A stretch of DNA of 64,000 bases, taken from the IMG/VR virus record IMGVR_UViG_3300025030_000081, positions 1 to 64,000 of that record; one strand, written 5' to 3'. A program made the translations under genes and the position numbers. Positions 8,332 through 18,751 of this stretch are shown one piece after another. The DNA comes from a virus. The first letter of the stretch is position 1. Every line of letters begins with the position of its first letter. The notes beneath the pieces were generated by a model, which did not search any database, was not told the origin of the DNA, and saw only the letters and a list, made by a program, of their open reading frames with translations.

Positions 8332-8358
8332 TGGGGACGCCAATGTCCCCATTTTTTT
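8332..8358 (+). terminator. Rho-independent terminator before vRNAP gene
   Basis: TGGGGAC (8332-8338) pairs perfectly with GTCCCCA (8345-8351) over a six-base loop, followed at once by seven T. It separates the lysis genes from the virion RNA polymerase gene that starts 22 bases later, so the polymerase gene may have its own promoter or depend on read-through. Confidence 0.85.
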
Positions 8359-8379
8359 GTAATCCCACCGAGGTAACCT

Positions 8380-11300
8380 ATGACAAAACTCGCTGATTGC
8401 ATCACAGCCCACGGTGTAAAAACCCACACGAGACTGCCGGCAGATGTCAAGGCTGCGGTGGCTGCAGGAGATACAGCTTTAGCTGTATCGACAATGCAGG
8501 CACACGTAGCCGCCTTGAAAGCCCTCAAGCAAACGATAGAGATCCGGCACGAAGAAAACAAAAAGGATTTCATGGCGCAGACCGTTAGCAAGACGTCCGC
8601 CGCCTCCTACGTTAACCGTGGTGCTGCAGATCCAACCAACGAGCTGAATCATTTCCAGGTGAAGAGCTTCTCCAAGATCTGGAAGAATCTGGTCCAGCGC
8701 GCGGGCAGTTTCGGTGCCGCAGTAGGTCTGTTGAGAGCTAAACCGGATCAGGTGACTCCCGGCGAGCAGGCTGTGCTGGAACACTTCATGACTGGTCCGG
8801 AGAGTTTCGGCAGGCAGATGAGCGCTACGATCAACGCGATCTTCAAGGCCAAAGGGATGCACGACGGACCGAAGGCGGCCAGCAGTTTTCCTTTCCGCTA
8901 CGAGGACATGATCCAGTACCTGCCGGTCAGGTACCCGGCGGAGTTCGGGGAGAAGTCCAATCCGAAGGTGGACGAGCAGCATGCCAGGGATAACGGAATC
9001 CTGGATGGCCCGACCAGGAGCGCCATAGCCGCCACAGCGTACGAGTGGATCGCCACGAGTGGCAGGAAGAGCATGGCTCAGACCGAGTCCTCTCTGGGGC
9101 GTTTGCTGGGCCTGCAGAAGGATGAACCACTCCCGGGTAATTCCTGGGAGCTCCTGGAGCACGCCGGCATGAACGCCGAGACCGTGGCCAGGCAGCTTGG
9201 GAAAACGATCCTACAGCGTCTCAGTATCGCACCGGGACCGAAGTCGGACTCACTGGCGCAAAGCAGGATGGAGGAGTCCCTTGGCTTCATGGCTCTGGCG
9301 GCGATGGAATCGATGGGAGTCATCGAGCGGCAGTACGTTATCGCCGATCATACGGAGAAAGCCAGAGCAGCCCTCATAGCAGCCGGTAAACCGGTCCCTG
9401 CGATCGGACTGAACGCCCTGAAAGAGGACCAGCAGCTGGAACCCGGTGAGCTCTTCTACACGGACAATGGCAGTCCTGAGGGGCCACAGGGGCTACTGAT
9501 GATGCGCCTGGTCAAGGTTGCCGACCTCGACCTGCTGACCGACATCGAGGAGCACTTCAAAGAAGGCCGGGCCGCCTTCGACAAGGTGTTCGCCAACGAG
9601 CCTCAGGATTTCGGCATGCAGTGGAAGGCCCAGGTGAGGAAGGCATTCAAGATCGGCAGCTCCAACGTCGAGGCCAACGCCGAGCAGACCCGGAACATCA
9701 ACAAGTACAGCTCCATCCCTTACCAGCGCAACCCGGAAGCGATCGGCTTCCTGAAGTCCATGTGGGGACTGGTTGAAGGGATGGAAAAGGGAGAAGGGCA
9801 GGACCGACTGAAAGCGGTATTCTACGAGGCACTGGGTGCGCCACCGGCCGAGAATCTGCTGAAGCTGCACAAGAAAGGGAACGAGGGAATCCGGCGGGGG
9901 ATCGAGCAGGACTTCAGGGACGTACTGAACTACGAGGATGAGCACGCGAAGCGGGCAGCCAACGGGGAGAGCACGGAGTTCTACCTGTCGTCGGATTTCA
10001 TGTCCAACATGCGCATGATCATGCGCGGTGACATCAACCCACAGAACTCCAAGATGCACCGGAGCCTGTTCGCCCCTACTGGATTCCAGACGACGTTCAA
10101 AAAGGATCCCAAAGGGAAGCTGGACCAGGCTTTCTTGGAAGCGGTGGCAGTGGCGTTCGACATCGAGACCGGCAAGGGGTTGATCGGCGATGCAGCGGCC
10201 CAGGTGGCCGGACTGATGGACATCATAACCAACCCGGGTAATGACAAGCATGAGGCAGTCACCGCGGCGATCAAGGCCATACAGGCTTACCAGACCACCG
10301 GAGAAATGACGAGCCAGGCCATGGAAGTAATCGCTGTCGGCTCTGCAAAGGTGGACAACAAGGTCACCGGTCTGAAGGGACTCTTCGAGTACGCCCGCTA
10401 CGCAGCTACTCCGGTAGGCGCCGAGTTCAGCACCGACATGCACGCCGAGATTGACGGGGTCAGCAACGGGGTCATCATCGGCATCCTGCAGCTGATTCCG
10501 GACAGCGCGAACAAGCGAGCTGTACTGGCTACCCTGGCCATGGGTGGCATCAGCACCAGCACAGTCAGGGCCGACCTGAACAAGCTCCTGATCCAGAACA
10601 ATCTCAACGACGCCTACCAGCGCATGGCCCAGGAATGGGCAAAAGAGATCCTGACCTTGAAGAAGAAATGGGACACCTCCGAGAAGAGCAAAGACAACGC
10701 GCTCTTTGAGAAGGCCGAGGCTCTGGGGAGGATTCTCGGGGAATTCCAGGACCCGCAGGGTGTCATCAACAAAACCATTCGCAACCTCTCCAAACCAAGA
10801 ACCATGCAGATCATCTACGGCGCCGGCATACGCAAACAGGTCCAGCTGCTGACGGGCGAGAATGTCCTGCATGACGGGATCTACAAGAAGGTCGAGAAGA
10901 TCATGGCCAGGGTCCACAAAGCCAACGCAGCAAACCCGGACCCGCTGGTAAAAGAAGACTTCGCTGCGCTGATGAGAGCCGTCCGGACGCTCACCGGCAA
11001 TTCTTCCTACCATGCGGACAGGTACTTCACCGGTGACCAAGAAACGACCATCGCCAACCTGCAGACGTTCCACTTGAAACCGGAACATATCAAGACCCTC
11101 AACCAGGCCGTCGCGGATACCTACGGGTTGGCCATGTCCAACGCGATTCAGACAGTCTACGGCACACTGATCGAGGCGCGCAAACCGTTGACCGCCGCGG
11201 TGCAGCTGGCAGTCACGACGTACAACACCATCCTCAAAAAGAAGGTCGACCTGCTGGTCGAGGCACACAAAGCCGACGCCACGTTCAAAGGGGATCCGGA

Positions 11301-14300
11301 GGTCATCACCAAGGAGGAGCTGGATAAGATCCTGGCTTCCATCGAGCACCTGATCCCCAAGATCAAGACGCCGCTGTACACCAAGGACAGCCCCAGCTAC
11401 CTGCCGATGGCCGAGGTGGGTAACAACCGGAGCTACACCAAGCAGGCCCGGGTCGTGCAGCAGTACCTGCAAAAGGGGCTGGTGCAGCATCAGGGTTACG
11501 CCGAGGGGATACCGTACCTGGAAGATCCCGGGATGTCACCCGTGGTCAAAGGGATCCAGATGCTGGATTCCATGATCGCCAACGGCTTGATGGGCCTGGA
11601 TACCCACATGCTCAACAACCACGACGGCTTCTCACACGGCATCGGGGACAGCGAGGTGATCGCCCAGGAGGCCAACAAGATATTCGCCGGGGCAATGACG
11701 GATTACAGTTTGGCCCAAGCCTTTGAAGAGATGCATCTCGAGCTGGCTGAAAAAGGCAAAGCCATGCTGGATGCACTGGGCGTCCAGCCTAAGGATTACC
11801 TGTGGGGAACCAGTAGGAACACCGATAAGCCCTCCGCCTTCACGGGTGGTCTGGTCGGTGACCAGGTGGTGTCCTTTGACCTGCTGGTGAGCATGGGACT
11901 GGCAAGCAAAGAGGATCGGGCCGCGTACGTCAAAGATGCACAAGAGCGCGGAGTGCCCTACCGGACCGCGGCACAGGAGTACGTCAATGACGTGATTGCG
12001 CGCCAGGGTATGCCAGATGCCAACTTCACCGAAAAGGTGTTGGCGCAGCTGACCAAGAACCTGGCAGAGATCGCCGAGCAGACCACACGCAACAAGAAAG
12101 AGGTGATGGACTCGGTACGCCAGTGGCACCAGTACCCGCACCACGGTACCGGGTACTTTGTGGATAACCCTGTAAATACCGGAGATAAGATCTTTGGAGA
12201 CATCGACACGAACACGGTGCTCTCCCATGATGCAAAGGCACGGGACAAGGACATAGCGCTTATCCAGGGATTCCAGGCGGAAGGTTACCACTCCTCACCC
12301 ACCGGTAACGTGTCGACCACCGAAGCCGACTACACCCAGCCCTCGCAGGTGATCGACAGCCAGAACGTCGTAGAGAGTTTCGATGCGCTTATCAGTATGG
12401 ATAGCAAGCTGGCGTACGCCAGTGTCCAGAACTCGCCAAGCCATGTCGATTACCTGCGGGGCGTCCTGAACTCGATCGTGTCCCGGGTAATGGGTCCGGT
12501 CGAGATGTTCATGGATCAGCACAAGATCAACAACGAGACGCAGGGGATGTACACGATCGGCGCCAACGGAACTCAGCGGATCTGGATCCAGACGCAGCAG
12601 AAGTCGGATCACCCGCTGGCGGGCATGCTGGGCCAGAGTATCCGGATGTCTCCGGCCGAGGTTTACGTGCACGAGCTGGTGCACCATATCACCCACACCG
12701 GCCTGAAGAACTTCCCACACCTGCAGAGGCAGGCATCAGCCCTTCGTGAGCTGTCCTTTCAGGAGTTCTCCAAAGCATACGGGGAGCATGCCTACCGGGT
12801 GTTCCTGAACGACCCGACGATCGACGTTGCCGACCCGGCCAACGCCTACGAGGTTGCCGCGGCGAAAGCCCGCTGGGAGTACGTGTTTAACACGAAACGC
12901 AAAGCCGACGGCAGCAATGCCGGCCTGGACGAGTTCATCTCCTTCGGGATGACCAACGAAAACTTCAAGCGCGAGCTGGGCAAGCTGCAGGTGAGCCAGG
13001 AGATCCTCAGCGCGCGCAAGTCGCTGAACACGATCTTCGAGAAGAACATCCAGCAGACGCTGGTCAACCTGTTCACCGCGGTCCTGGAGTTCATCTACCA
13101 GCGCTTCAACCAGCAGAGGCACTCGACCCGGGTCGACCAGGAACTGGAGAACCTGGTACGCGCCATCTCCTACGTGGACAGCAAGAACAAGAGCGTCCTG
13201 TGGAAGTTCACTGCTGATATGGAGGAGGCCATTACCGCGGTAAGTTTGCAGATTGACGAAAAGATTGTCGGCATGGTCAAAGCTGCCGTCGACAAGACCA
13301 AGGTGGGCAGCGCAATCAACCAGTTGAAGCAGTTTCCCCAGCTGAACAACATGCTCTCCCACCAGATGCGGATCGTGCTGCACTGGTACACCAGCCAGCA
13401 GCAGGGGCTGATCCCGAGCATCGTCACGGAGATGCAGGGGACGACCGATCGGATGCGCCCGTTCCACGACCAGCTCAGGATGCGCAACCATGTACTCGAT
13501 GCCGCCAAGAACGAAGCAACCCTGGTCGTCCGGGACAAGGTTAACTCCTGGTTCAAACAGGCGCTGACTCCGGCCCAGAAGACGGTGATAACCAAGGCGC
13601 TACTGAAGACCGATGTCGGTTCCTTACTGGATAAAGGCTTGTCGTCCCAGGCGATCACCGGTTACCTTGCCGAGGACACCCGGCGGGAAGCGCGGATCAC
13701 CGAGATCCTGAACCAGCTCCGAAACGATTCGGTACTGAAGGATTATGCGGTCTACTTCGAGAATGCCGCTGATGACCTCGGCTACTTCATGGTGCACAGC
13801 GCGCGTAAAACCAAAGACAGCATGCCGCTCATGAATGCCCACAATATCGTCAGCATGAGGCAGAGCAAGCATGCCGGGAAGCTCGCCGGTGAGAACTATG
13901 GCAGAGCCCTTGACCTGGTCGATCAGCTGGCTACCCTCTCCTCGCTGCGCTACGTACCCAAAGCGCAGAGACTGGCTGCGGCAGCTCTCATGACCAGTGA
14001 GTGGCCGGCCATCGAGAACGTCCTGAACCAGCACAACAAGCTCAAGGACGATGCCTTTCGGGATCTCTTCCACGGCAATCCCGTGAAGATGACCAAAGGC
14101 TACGTCGAGCAGATCCTCAACAGCAGGGTCAAGTTCGAGCAGGCCCATGTCGCCAATCCGGATGACCCGAATGACCCGACCCGGAAGCGGTTCGAGGATG
14201 CCGGCTACTACATGCAGGCGACCCCGATTCCCCGGGATCCGGCAGATCCGGTCCAGGACGACATCTACATGTTCCGCAACATGCTTGGGGCGGTGAACGA

Positions 14301-16032
14301 CCTGCAGCCCGGGATTGCATCGTACTCGCAGAATATCGGACGAGGCGCCACAGGCTACGACATACAGCAACAGTTGGGAAACACCTATGATCCTGCCCAA
14401 GAAGCCGAGCGGAACAACCAGATCGTTCTGGCGGATACCTTGAACACGATCGACAACCTGTTCAAGGTCCGTCCTCCTGCTAAACAGGCGTTAGGATCCG
14501 GCAAGAACTACATGATCCCCAAGTTTAATGACAAGGGCAACATTGCCGAGATGCGCTACATGATGTCCGAGGCAACCAAGGATATAGTGTTTGAGCAGTT
14601 CTCCGAGTTCGATGCGGTGCTGGGGAGAATGGCCGCCACAATTATCGACAAGACGGTGACACCGGAGATCAACGCCAATGTGATCGAAGCGCTGAAGGAT
14701 GTTGCCGACCATAAGGATTATGGCCGTAAAGCGCTGCCGGAAGTCTTCGTGGAGATCTCACCCTGGTCGCCGGAGAAACGCTACCGGGACATCTATCATC
14801 AGCTGCCTCCCAATGCCCGGACCAAGATCCTGTCCATCTGGGGTGAGAACCGAATGTGGGTGGCGCAGGACATGGTGGATCTGGCTTTCGGCCAGAGGAA
14901 GTACTCGGTCAGCGAGACCTTCAGCAAGAACAAGAAGGAAAGCAACCTGTTTGAGAAGATGTTCGTAGAGGTGCTGAAACTGGCTCTGGGAGATCACAAT
15001 CCCTTGAGCGAACCGCCACCAGGAGCCAAGGCGAATGACTCCGTACAGGGCCGTGCAGTGCGCCGTACGACGGCAGTCTACAACACGCTTGCCCAAGTGA
15101 CGAAGCTAGGGAAAGCCAACATCGTGGTGCGTAACCTGGGGGTCGTGTTCGGCAACCACAATAGCAACATGATGCTGCTCAAGTCGATGGGCATCCCCCT
15201 AGAGAAGATCGTCCTTTACAACAAGGAGGCGATGACCGGGATCCTGCAGTACCAGAAGGACAAGCACGAGCTCGAGTCCTGGCGCCTTGAGTTGGAGAAT
15301 ACCCAACGGAGACGGTCCATCACCCCGGCCGAGAAAGACATCCAGACAAGAAACATCAGCCGGCGGATCGCCGTGCTGGAAAACCAGCTGGCCCTGAATA
15401 AGGCAACGCCTCTGGTTAAGGAAGGTGCGATGCCGTCCATCGTCGACGATTTCGATACGGATTACGTACCGCCGCCGTTCACTTACGGGGTGGATGCGCT
15501 CCTGGACAAGAGTCTCGATCTGCTGCCGAAAGGGCTACAGAGGGCCGGTCGGACGCTGTTCATGACCACCGACACCGAGGGGTTCCGGATGATGAACAAC
15601 GCGGTCAAGCTGACTGACTTCACCGGGCGGTACATCCTCTACAAGCACCTGACTGCCAAGGGTATGGATCACAACCTGGCTGTCTCAACAGTCATGGATA
15701 AGTTCATCAACTTTGACTTGCCAACTCATCGAATGATAAGTATGGTGAACGACATTGGACTAGTGATGTTTTCCAAGTACCAGCTGAGGGTGCTCAAACA
15801 TATCAAGGATGTCTTGAAAGAGCACCCGTTCACGGCGCTGGCCACTTTTCTGATTGGTTCACACATAGGTGACAACAACATCATCAATTCGATACCGTTC
15901 GTAACCAAAGATGTCATGCAGAATGTCGGCAATGCTGCATCGCTGACCGGCACAGTCTGGGATACCGCGGTGATTGACGGCGTGCAGTATGTTGGCGGCC
16001 TGGCCGCTGATGTGGTTACTCCAGGAACGTGA
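8380..16032 (+). CDS. Virion RNA polymerase (N4 gp50-like), N-terminally short
   Basis: A 2550-residue protein, by far the largest here. It carries the T7-like polymerase motifs in N4 vRNAP style: a region like the TxxGR motif at about 536-561 (R545, R549, NPQNSKMHR), motif A with D692 in AEIDGVSNG, motif B as R801-x3-K805-x7-Y813-G814, and motif C with H1081-D1082 in NNHDGFSHG. In N4 (3500 residues, from memory) the polymerase core starts near residue 1000; here it starts near residue 100, so the N-terminal injection domain is absent while a long C-terminal region (about 1150-2550) remains. That region contains HELVHH at 1431-1436, an HExxH motif. The enzyme should be packaged, injected and transcribe early genes from hairpin promoters. 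GAGG precedes the ATG. Confidence 0.93.
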   Translation: MTKLADCITAHGVKTHTRLPADVKAAVAAGDTALAVSTMQAHVAALKALKQTIEIRHEENKKDFMAQTVSKTSAASYVNRGAADPTNELNHFQVKSFSKIWKNLVQRAGSFGAAVGLLRAKPDQVTPGEQAVLEHFMTGPESFGRQMSATINAIFKAKGMHDGPKAASSFPFRYEDMIQYLPVRYPAEFGEKSNPKVDEQHARDNGILDGPTRSAIAATAYEWIATSGRKSMAQTESSLGRLLGLQKDEPLPGNSWELLEHAGMNAETVARQLGKTILQRLSIAPGPKSDSLAQSRMEESLGFMALAAMESMGVIERQYVIADHTEKARAALIAAGKPVPAIGLNALKEDQQLEPGELFYTDNGSPEGPQGLLMMRLVKVADLDLLTDIEEHFKEGRAAFDKVFANEPQDFGMQWKAQVRKAFKIGSSNVEANAEQTRNINKYSSIPYQRNPEAIGFLKSMWGLVEGMEKGEGQDRLKAVFYEALGAPPAENLLKLHKKGNEGIRRGIEQDFRDVLNYEDEHAKRAANGESTEFYLSSDFMSNMRMIMRGDINPQNSKMHRSLFAPTGFQTTFKKDPKGKLDQAFLEAVAVAFDIETGKGLIGDAAAQVAGLMDIITNPGNDKHEAVTAAIKAIQAYQTTGEMTSQAMEVIAVGSAKVDNKVTGLKGLFEYARYAATPVGAEFSTDMHAEIDGVSNGVIIGILQLIPDSANKRAVLATLAMGGISTSTVRADLNKLLIQNNLNDAYQRMAQEWAKEILTLKKKWDTSEKSKDNALFEKAEALGRILGEFQDPQGVINKTIRNLSKPRTMQIIYGAGIRKQVQLLTGENVLHDGIYKKVEKIMARVHKANAANPDPLVKEDFAALMRAVRTLTGNSSYHADRYFTGDQETTIANLQTFHLKPEHIKTLNQAVADTYGLAMSNAIQTVYGTLIEARKPLTAAVQLAVTTYNTILKKKVDLLVEAHKADATFKGDPEVITKEELDKILASIEHLIPKIKTPLYTKDSPSYLPMAEVGNNRSYTKQARVVQQYLQKGLVQHQGYAEGIPYLEDPGMSPVVKGIQMLDSMIANGLMGLDTHMLNNHDGFSHGIGDSEVIAQEANKIFAGAMTDYSLAQAFEEMHLELAEKGKAMLDALGVQPKDYLWGTSRNTDKPSAFTGGLVGDQVVSFDLLVSMGLASKEDRAAYVKDAQERGVPYRTAAQEYVNDVIARQGMPDANFTEKVLAQLTKNLAEIAEQTTRNKKEVMDSVRQWHQYPHHGTGYFVDNPVNTGDKIFGDIDTNTVLSHDAKARDKDIALIQGFQAEGYHSSPTGNVSTTEADYTQPSQVIDSQNVVESFDALISMDSKLAYASVQNSPSHVDYLRGVLNSIVSRVMGPVEMFMDQHKINNETQGMYTIGANGTQRIWIQTQQKSDHPLAGMLGQSIRMSPAEVYVHELVHHITHTGLKNFPHLQRQASALRELSFQEFSKAYGEHAYRVFLNDPTIDVADPANAYEVAAAKARWEYVFNTKRKADGSNAGLDEFISFGMTNENFKRELGKLQVSQEILSARKSLNTIFEKNIQQTLVNLFTAVLEFIYQRFNQQRHSTRVDQELENLVRAISYVDSKNKSVLWKFTADMEEAITAVSLQIDEKIVGMVKAAVDKTKVGSAINQLKQFPQLNNMLSHQMRIVLHWYTSQQQGLIPSIVTEMQGTTDRMRPFHDQLRMRNHVLDAAKNEATLVVRDKVNSWFKQALTPAQKTVITKALLKTDVGSLLDKGLSSQAITGYLAEDTRREARITEILNQLRNDSVLKDYAVYFENAADDLGYFMVHSARKTKDSMPLMNAHNIVSMRQSKHAGKLAGENYGRALDLVDQLATLSSLRYVPKAQRLAAAALMTSEWPAIENVLNQHNKLKDDAFRDLFHGNPVKMTKGYVEQILNSRVKFEQAHVANPDDPNDPTRKRFEDAGYYMQATPIPRDPADPVQDDIYMFRNMLGAVNDLQPGIASYSQNIGRGATGYDIQQQLGNTYDPAQEAERNNQIVLADTLNTIDNLFKVRPPAKQALGSGKNYMIPKFNDKGNIAEMRYMMSEATKDIVFEQFSEFDAVLGRMAATIIDKTVTPEINANVIEALKDVADHKDYGRKALPEVFVEISPWSPEKRYRDIYHQLPPNARTKILSIWGENRMWVAQDMVDLAFGQRKYSVSETFSKNKKESNLFEKMFVEVLKLALGDHNPLSEPPPGAKANDSVQGRAVRRTTAVYNTLAQVTKLGKANIVVRNLGVVFGNHNSNMMLLKSMGIPLEKIVLYNKEAMTGILQYQKDKHELESWRLELENTQRRRSITPAEKDIQTRNISRRIAVLENQLALNKATPLVKEGAMPSIVDDFDTDYVPPPFTYGVDALLDKSLDLLPKGLQRAGRTLFMTTDTEGFRMMNNAVKLTDFTGRYILYKHLTAKGMDHNLAVSTVMDKFINFDLPTHRMISMVNDIGLVMFSKYQLRVLKHIKDVLKEHPFTALATFLIGSHIGDNNIINSIPFVTKDVMQNVGNAASLTGTVWDTAVIDGVQYVGGLAADVVTPGT

Positions 16033-16039
16033 GGTTTAC

Positions 16040-18751
16040 ATGGCAGATAGAGTAGTCGCTTTCCAGTCAATGGTGTTCCGCCGGTCGGATCATGACATCG
16101 TAGCAGGCGATCCTGCCTTCCCGTCCGGCGGGTCGTATGAATCTCCGGTGCCGGACAACGCATACTGGCCCAGGATACCGTTACCGGGCAACGAGCCGCT
16201 GTACGTGTCGATGAGAATATTCACCAGCGACGGCCTATTCCCCCAGGAGGAGCTCTGGAGTCCTCCGACGCTGTTCGTAAAGCACGGGGACAAGGGAGAC
16301 ACCGGCAATAGCGGCGATACCGGGGCAGATGGATTGCACGGATTAAACGGCATAGGCACTCCCGGGAATCCCGGAATCAACGGGGCTGACGGCGTTGCCG
16401 GCAGAGGCATCGTATGGGTCGGTGAGGCCGCGTCACATCCGATTAACCCCGAGTACGGGACGGCTTACTACAACACCACAGACCACAAAAGCTACGTCTA
16501 CTATGATCTGGCCTGGTATCAGATGACCGTAGACGGTGTCGATGGTCAGGACGGGTATCACAGCGCCATCATAACCCTTTATCGAAAATCCGCCAGTGCT
16601 GCGGTTGAGCCGGAAAGTTTTAGTGGCACCTTCACATACGATTTTACAACAGCGCTCCTGTCCGGGGGCACCTTAAACGGCTGGACGCAAACCATGCCCG
16701 CGAGCGGTGCCGGGGAATACATCTGGGTGAAACAAGCTTCGGCTGTTGCCGATGCCCCTACGGATTCGATTGCCGCCACGGAGTTCTCCGGAGGGGTGGT
16801 CATCAGCGGGGTCGGACTTGACGGCATAAATAGCGCCACCGTGATCCTCTATCGTAAAACGGCCACCACTGCTGCGCCCGCCATCCCCACAGGAACCTTT
16901 ACCTACACGTTTTCTTTAAAAACTCTTTCCGCTGCACCCACCGGCGTGTTCAATTCCTGGTCGCAAACCGCACCGAGCCTGGTTAATGGTGAGTACCTCT
17001 GGATGGTTCAGGCAACGGCCAGTTCGAGGACCGATACCGACACGATCTCTTTCACTGAATTTTCTGTTCCGGCGGTAACATCGTCAACCGGGATCGACGG
17101 TTTATCCATCGTCTGGAAGGGTGATTTGGCAGCGCCTCCGGCGAATCCATCAATAAACTGGGTGTACCGTGATACCACCAATGCAACCGTGTATATCTAC
17201 AATGGATTTGCCTGGGAACTGATGGTTCTCGATGGTAACGATGGAACCAATGGCACCAACGGAACTAACGGAACCAACGGCACCGATGGTGATTCAATCG
17301 ATATCGTATTTGTGCGGAGCGCAGCAACACCGGCAACACCGACAGCATCTGCTGGTGTGCCTTCATCGCCTATCCAATGGTACACCAGCGTTGCTGCTGC
17401 TAATACCGCCGGGGGTGAGGCCGTAAAGCTCTGGAGCAGCGTAGGTTACCGTCCTTTAAGTGCAGGAAATTACACCTGGGATACGCCGATCAGAGTCGAC
17501 GGCGACAAAGTTGCCGAGATTACGGTATTCACCCGTGGCGTGCCCAGCACGACCCCGACCGGTGGCACCTACACTTTTGGTGCAGCTACCCCGATCACGA
17601 CGTTGCCCACCTCAACCGGCGCAACGTGGTCTCGGACCATACCGACCGGTACTGCAGCGGTTTACACATCGCGCGCGGTGGTGTCCACAGTTGCCGGGAA
17701 TACTGGCGCGGTTGCTATTACTGGTTGGTCGACCCCGGTGATAAGTTTGCAAAACGGGCTGTCAGTTTACATAACCTACCATGACGCTTCTGCCGCCGGA
17801 ACTCCCCCAGCGAAACCAACTAGCATCGCCGGGACAGACAACGGCTGGCATACGGCGGCAACAGCGGCGGCAAACTGGATGTCGCAAAAGGTGGATGACG
17901 GCACCACCGCGGCCTGGGGTGACGCCATAAAAATCGGCGGGATAGACGGTACCAACGGCACCGATGGAGCCGACGGACAAACCGGCTCGAGTGTCCTGGT
18001 GGTTTATGTTGACGCGATCGACCCGGCAACTCCCGGCACCAGCGTCGGTGTTCCCGTCGGCTGGTCGGCTGCGATACCGGCCAGTGCCACCTATGCCATC
18101 TGGGAAACCACCGGGACGAGAGCCACCGGAGGAGCAACCTACACCTGGACAACCCCGGTCGTATCTACAGCCGGCTGGAGAAAACCAGGGACAACGTTCT
18201 TCGACGGCAACAAGATATTCACAGGGGACGCCTATGTGGACACCTTGCAGATCAAGGGGCAAGCCGTCACATTCTCTGTTGCTACTACGGATTGGGCTGG
18301 TTCTACTACGTCTGCTGTGAATATCCAGCCCACAGGTTCCGTGATAACTAAGGATATCTGCTCGACACCGATGAGTTTTACAGGCCCACTAAGCGGCGTA
18401 AATACGCCCGTAATAGTGATGTGCAGAACAACTTTTACACTCTCCGGTTACTGCCCTGACGGGAGTGTTTACACTCGGGGTTATATCAAGGTCGAGCTGT
18501 TGCGGGACACGACTGTACTGCACACTGCGGTAAACGAACAGTGGACTTTCGATGGATCATCGATTGCAACTACGGTATCACTGAAGGATGAAATAAGTTT
18601 TGAATACCTCGACACTTCTGCCCCTGCGGGGAACCACACATACAAATTGAAAATCACATTTACTACAAATGTGACTTCCTTCAACAACACATTGACTGGC
18701 ACGTTGTCTAATTCCAAATCGTCTATATTTGCTCTGGAGACGAAACGATGA
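16040..18751 (+). CDS. Tail fibre/tip protein with collagen-like and repeated beta modules
   Basis: The ATG at 16040, eight bases after the vRNAP stop and with TGAGG upstream, is preferred over an upstream GTG inside the vRNAP gene. The 903-residue product has an N-terminal domain of about 80 residues, a collagen-like stretch of Gly-x-y triplets (about 90-120, GDKGDTGNSGDTGADG), and several modules of about 90 residues starting with patterns such as ITLYRKSAS and ending before short GTNGTNG or DGTNG linkers. A C-terminal beta domain closes it. This is the layout of phage tail tip or host-specificity proteins. The AAYYNTTD..YVYYDLAWYQM segment resembles a small carbohydrate-binding module. Confidence 0.85.
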   Translation: MADRVVAFQSMVFRRSDHDIVAGDPAFPSGGSYESPVPDNAYWPRIPLPGNEPLYVSMRIFTSDGLFPQEELWSPPTLFVKHGDKGDTGNSGDTGADGLHGLNGIGTPGNPGINGADGVAGRGIVWVGEAASHPINPEYGTAYYNTTDHKSYVYYDLAWYQMTVDGVDGQDGYHSAIITLYRKSASAAVEPESFSGTFTYDFTTALLSGGTLNGWTQTMPASGAGEYIWVKQASAVADAPTDSIAATEFSGGVVISGVGLDGINSATVILYRKTATTAAPAIPTGTFTYTFSLKTLSAAPTGVFNSWSQTAPSLVNGEYLWMVQATASSRTDTDTISFTEFSVPAVTSSTGIDGLSIVWKGDLAAPPANPSINWVYRDTTNATVYIYNGFAWELMVLDGNDGTNGTNGTNGTNGTDGDSIDIVFVRSAATPATPTASAGVPSSPIQWYTSVAAANTAGGEAVKLWSSVGYRPLSAGNYTWDTPIRVDGDKVAEITVFTRGVPSTTPTGGTYTFGAATPITTLPTSTGATWSRTIPTGTAAVYTSRAVVSTVAGNTGAVAITGWSTPVISLQNGLSVYITYHDASAAGTPPAKPTSIAGTDNGWHTAATAAANWMSQKVDDGTTAAWGDAIKIGGIDGTNGTDGADGQTGSSVLVVYVDAIDPATPGTSVGVPVGWSAAIPASATYAIWETTGTRATGGATYTWTTPVVSTAGWRKPGTTFFDGNKIFTGDAYVDTLQIKGQAVTFSVATTDWAGSTTSAVNIQPTGSVITKDICSTPMSFTGPLSGVNTPVIVMCRTTFTLSGYCPDGSVYTRGYIKVELLRDTTVLHTAVNEQWTFDGSSIATTVSLKDEISFEYLDTSAPAGNHTYKLKITFTTNVTSFNNTLTGTLSNSKSSIFALETKR

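Noticed and set aside
9493-11490. 665-codon open frame on the minus strand
   Set aside because: It is the antisense of the virion RNA polymerase gene. Long antisense frames arise from the strong G/C preference at third positions; its translation is rich in His, Val and Gly without domain character.
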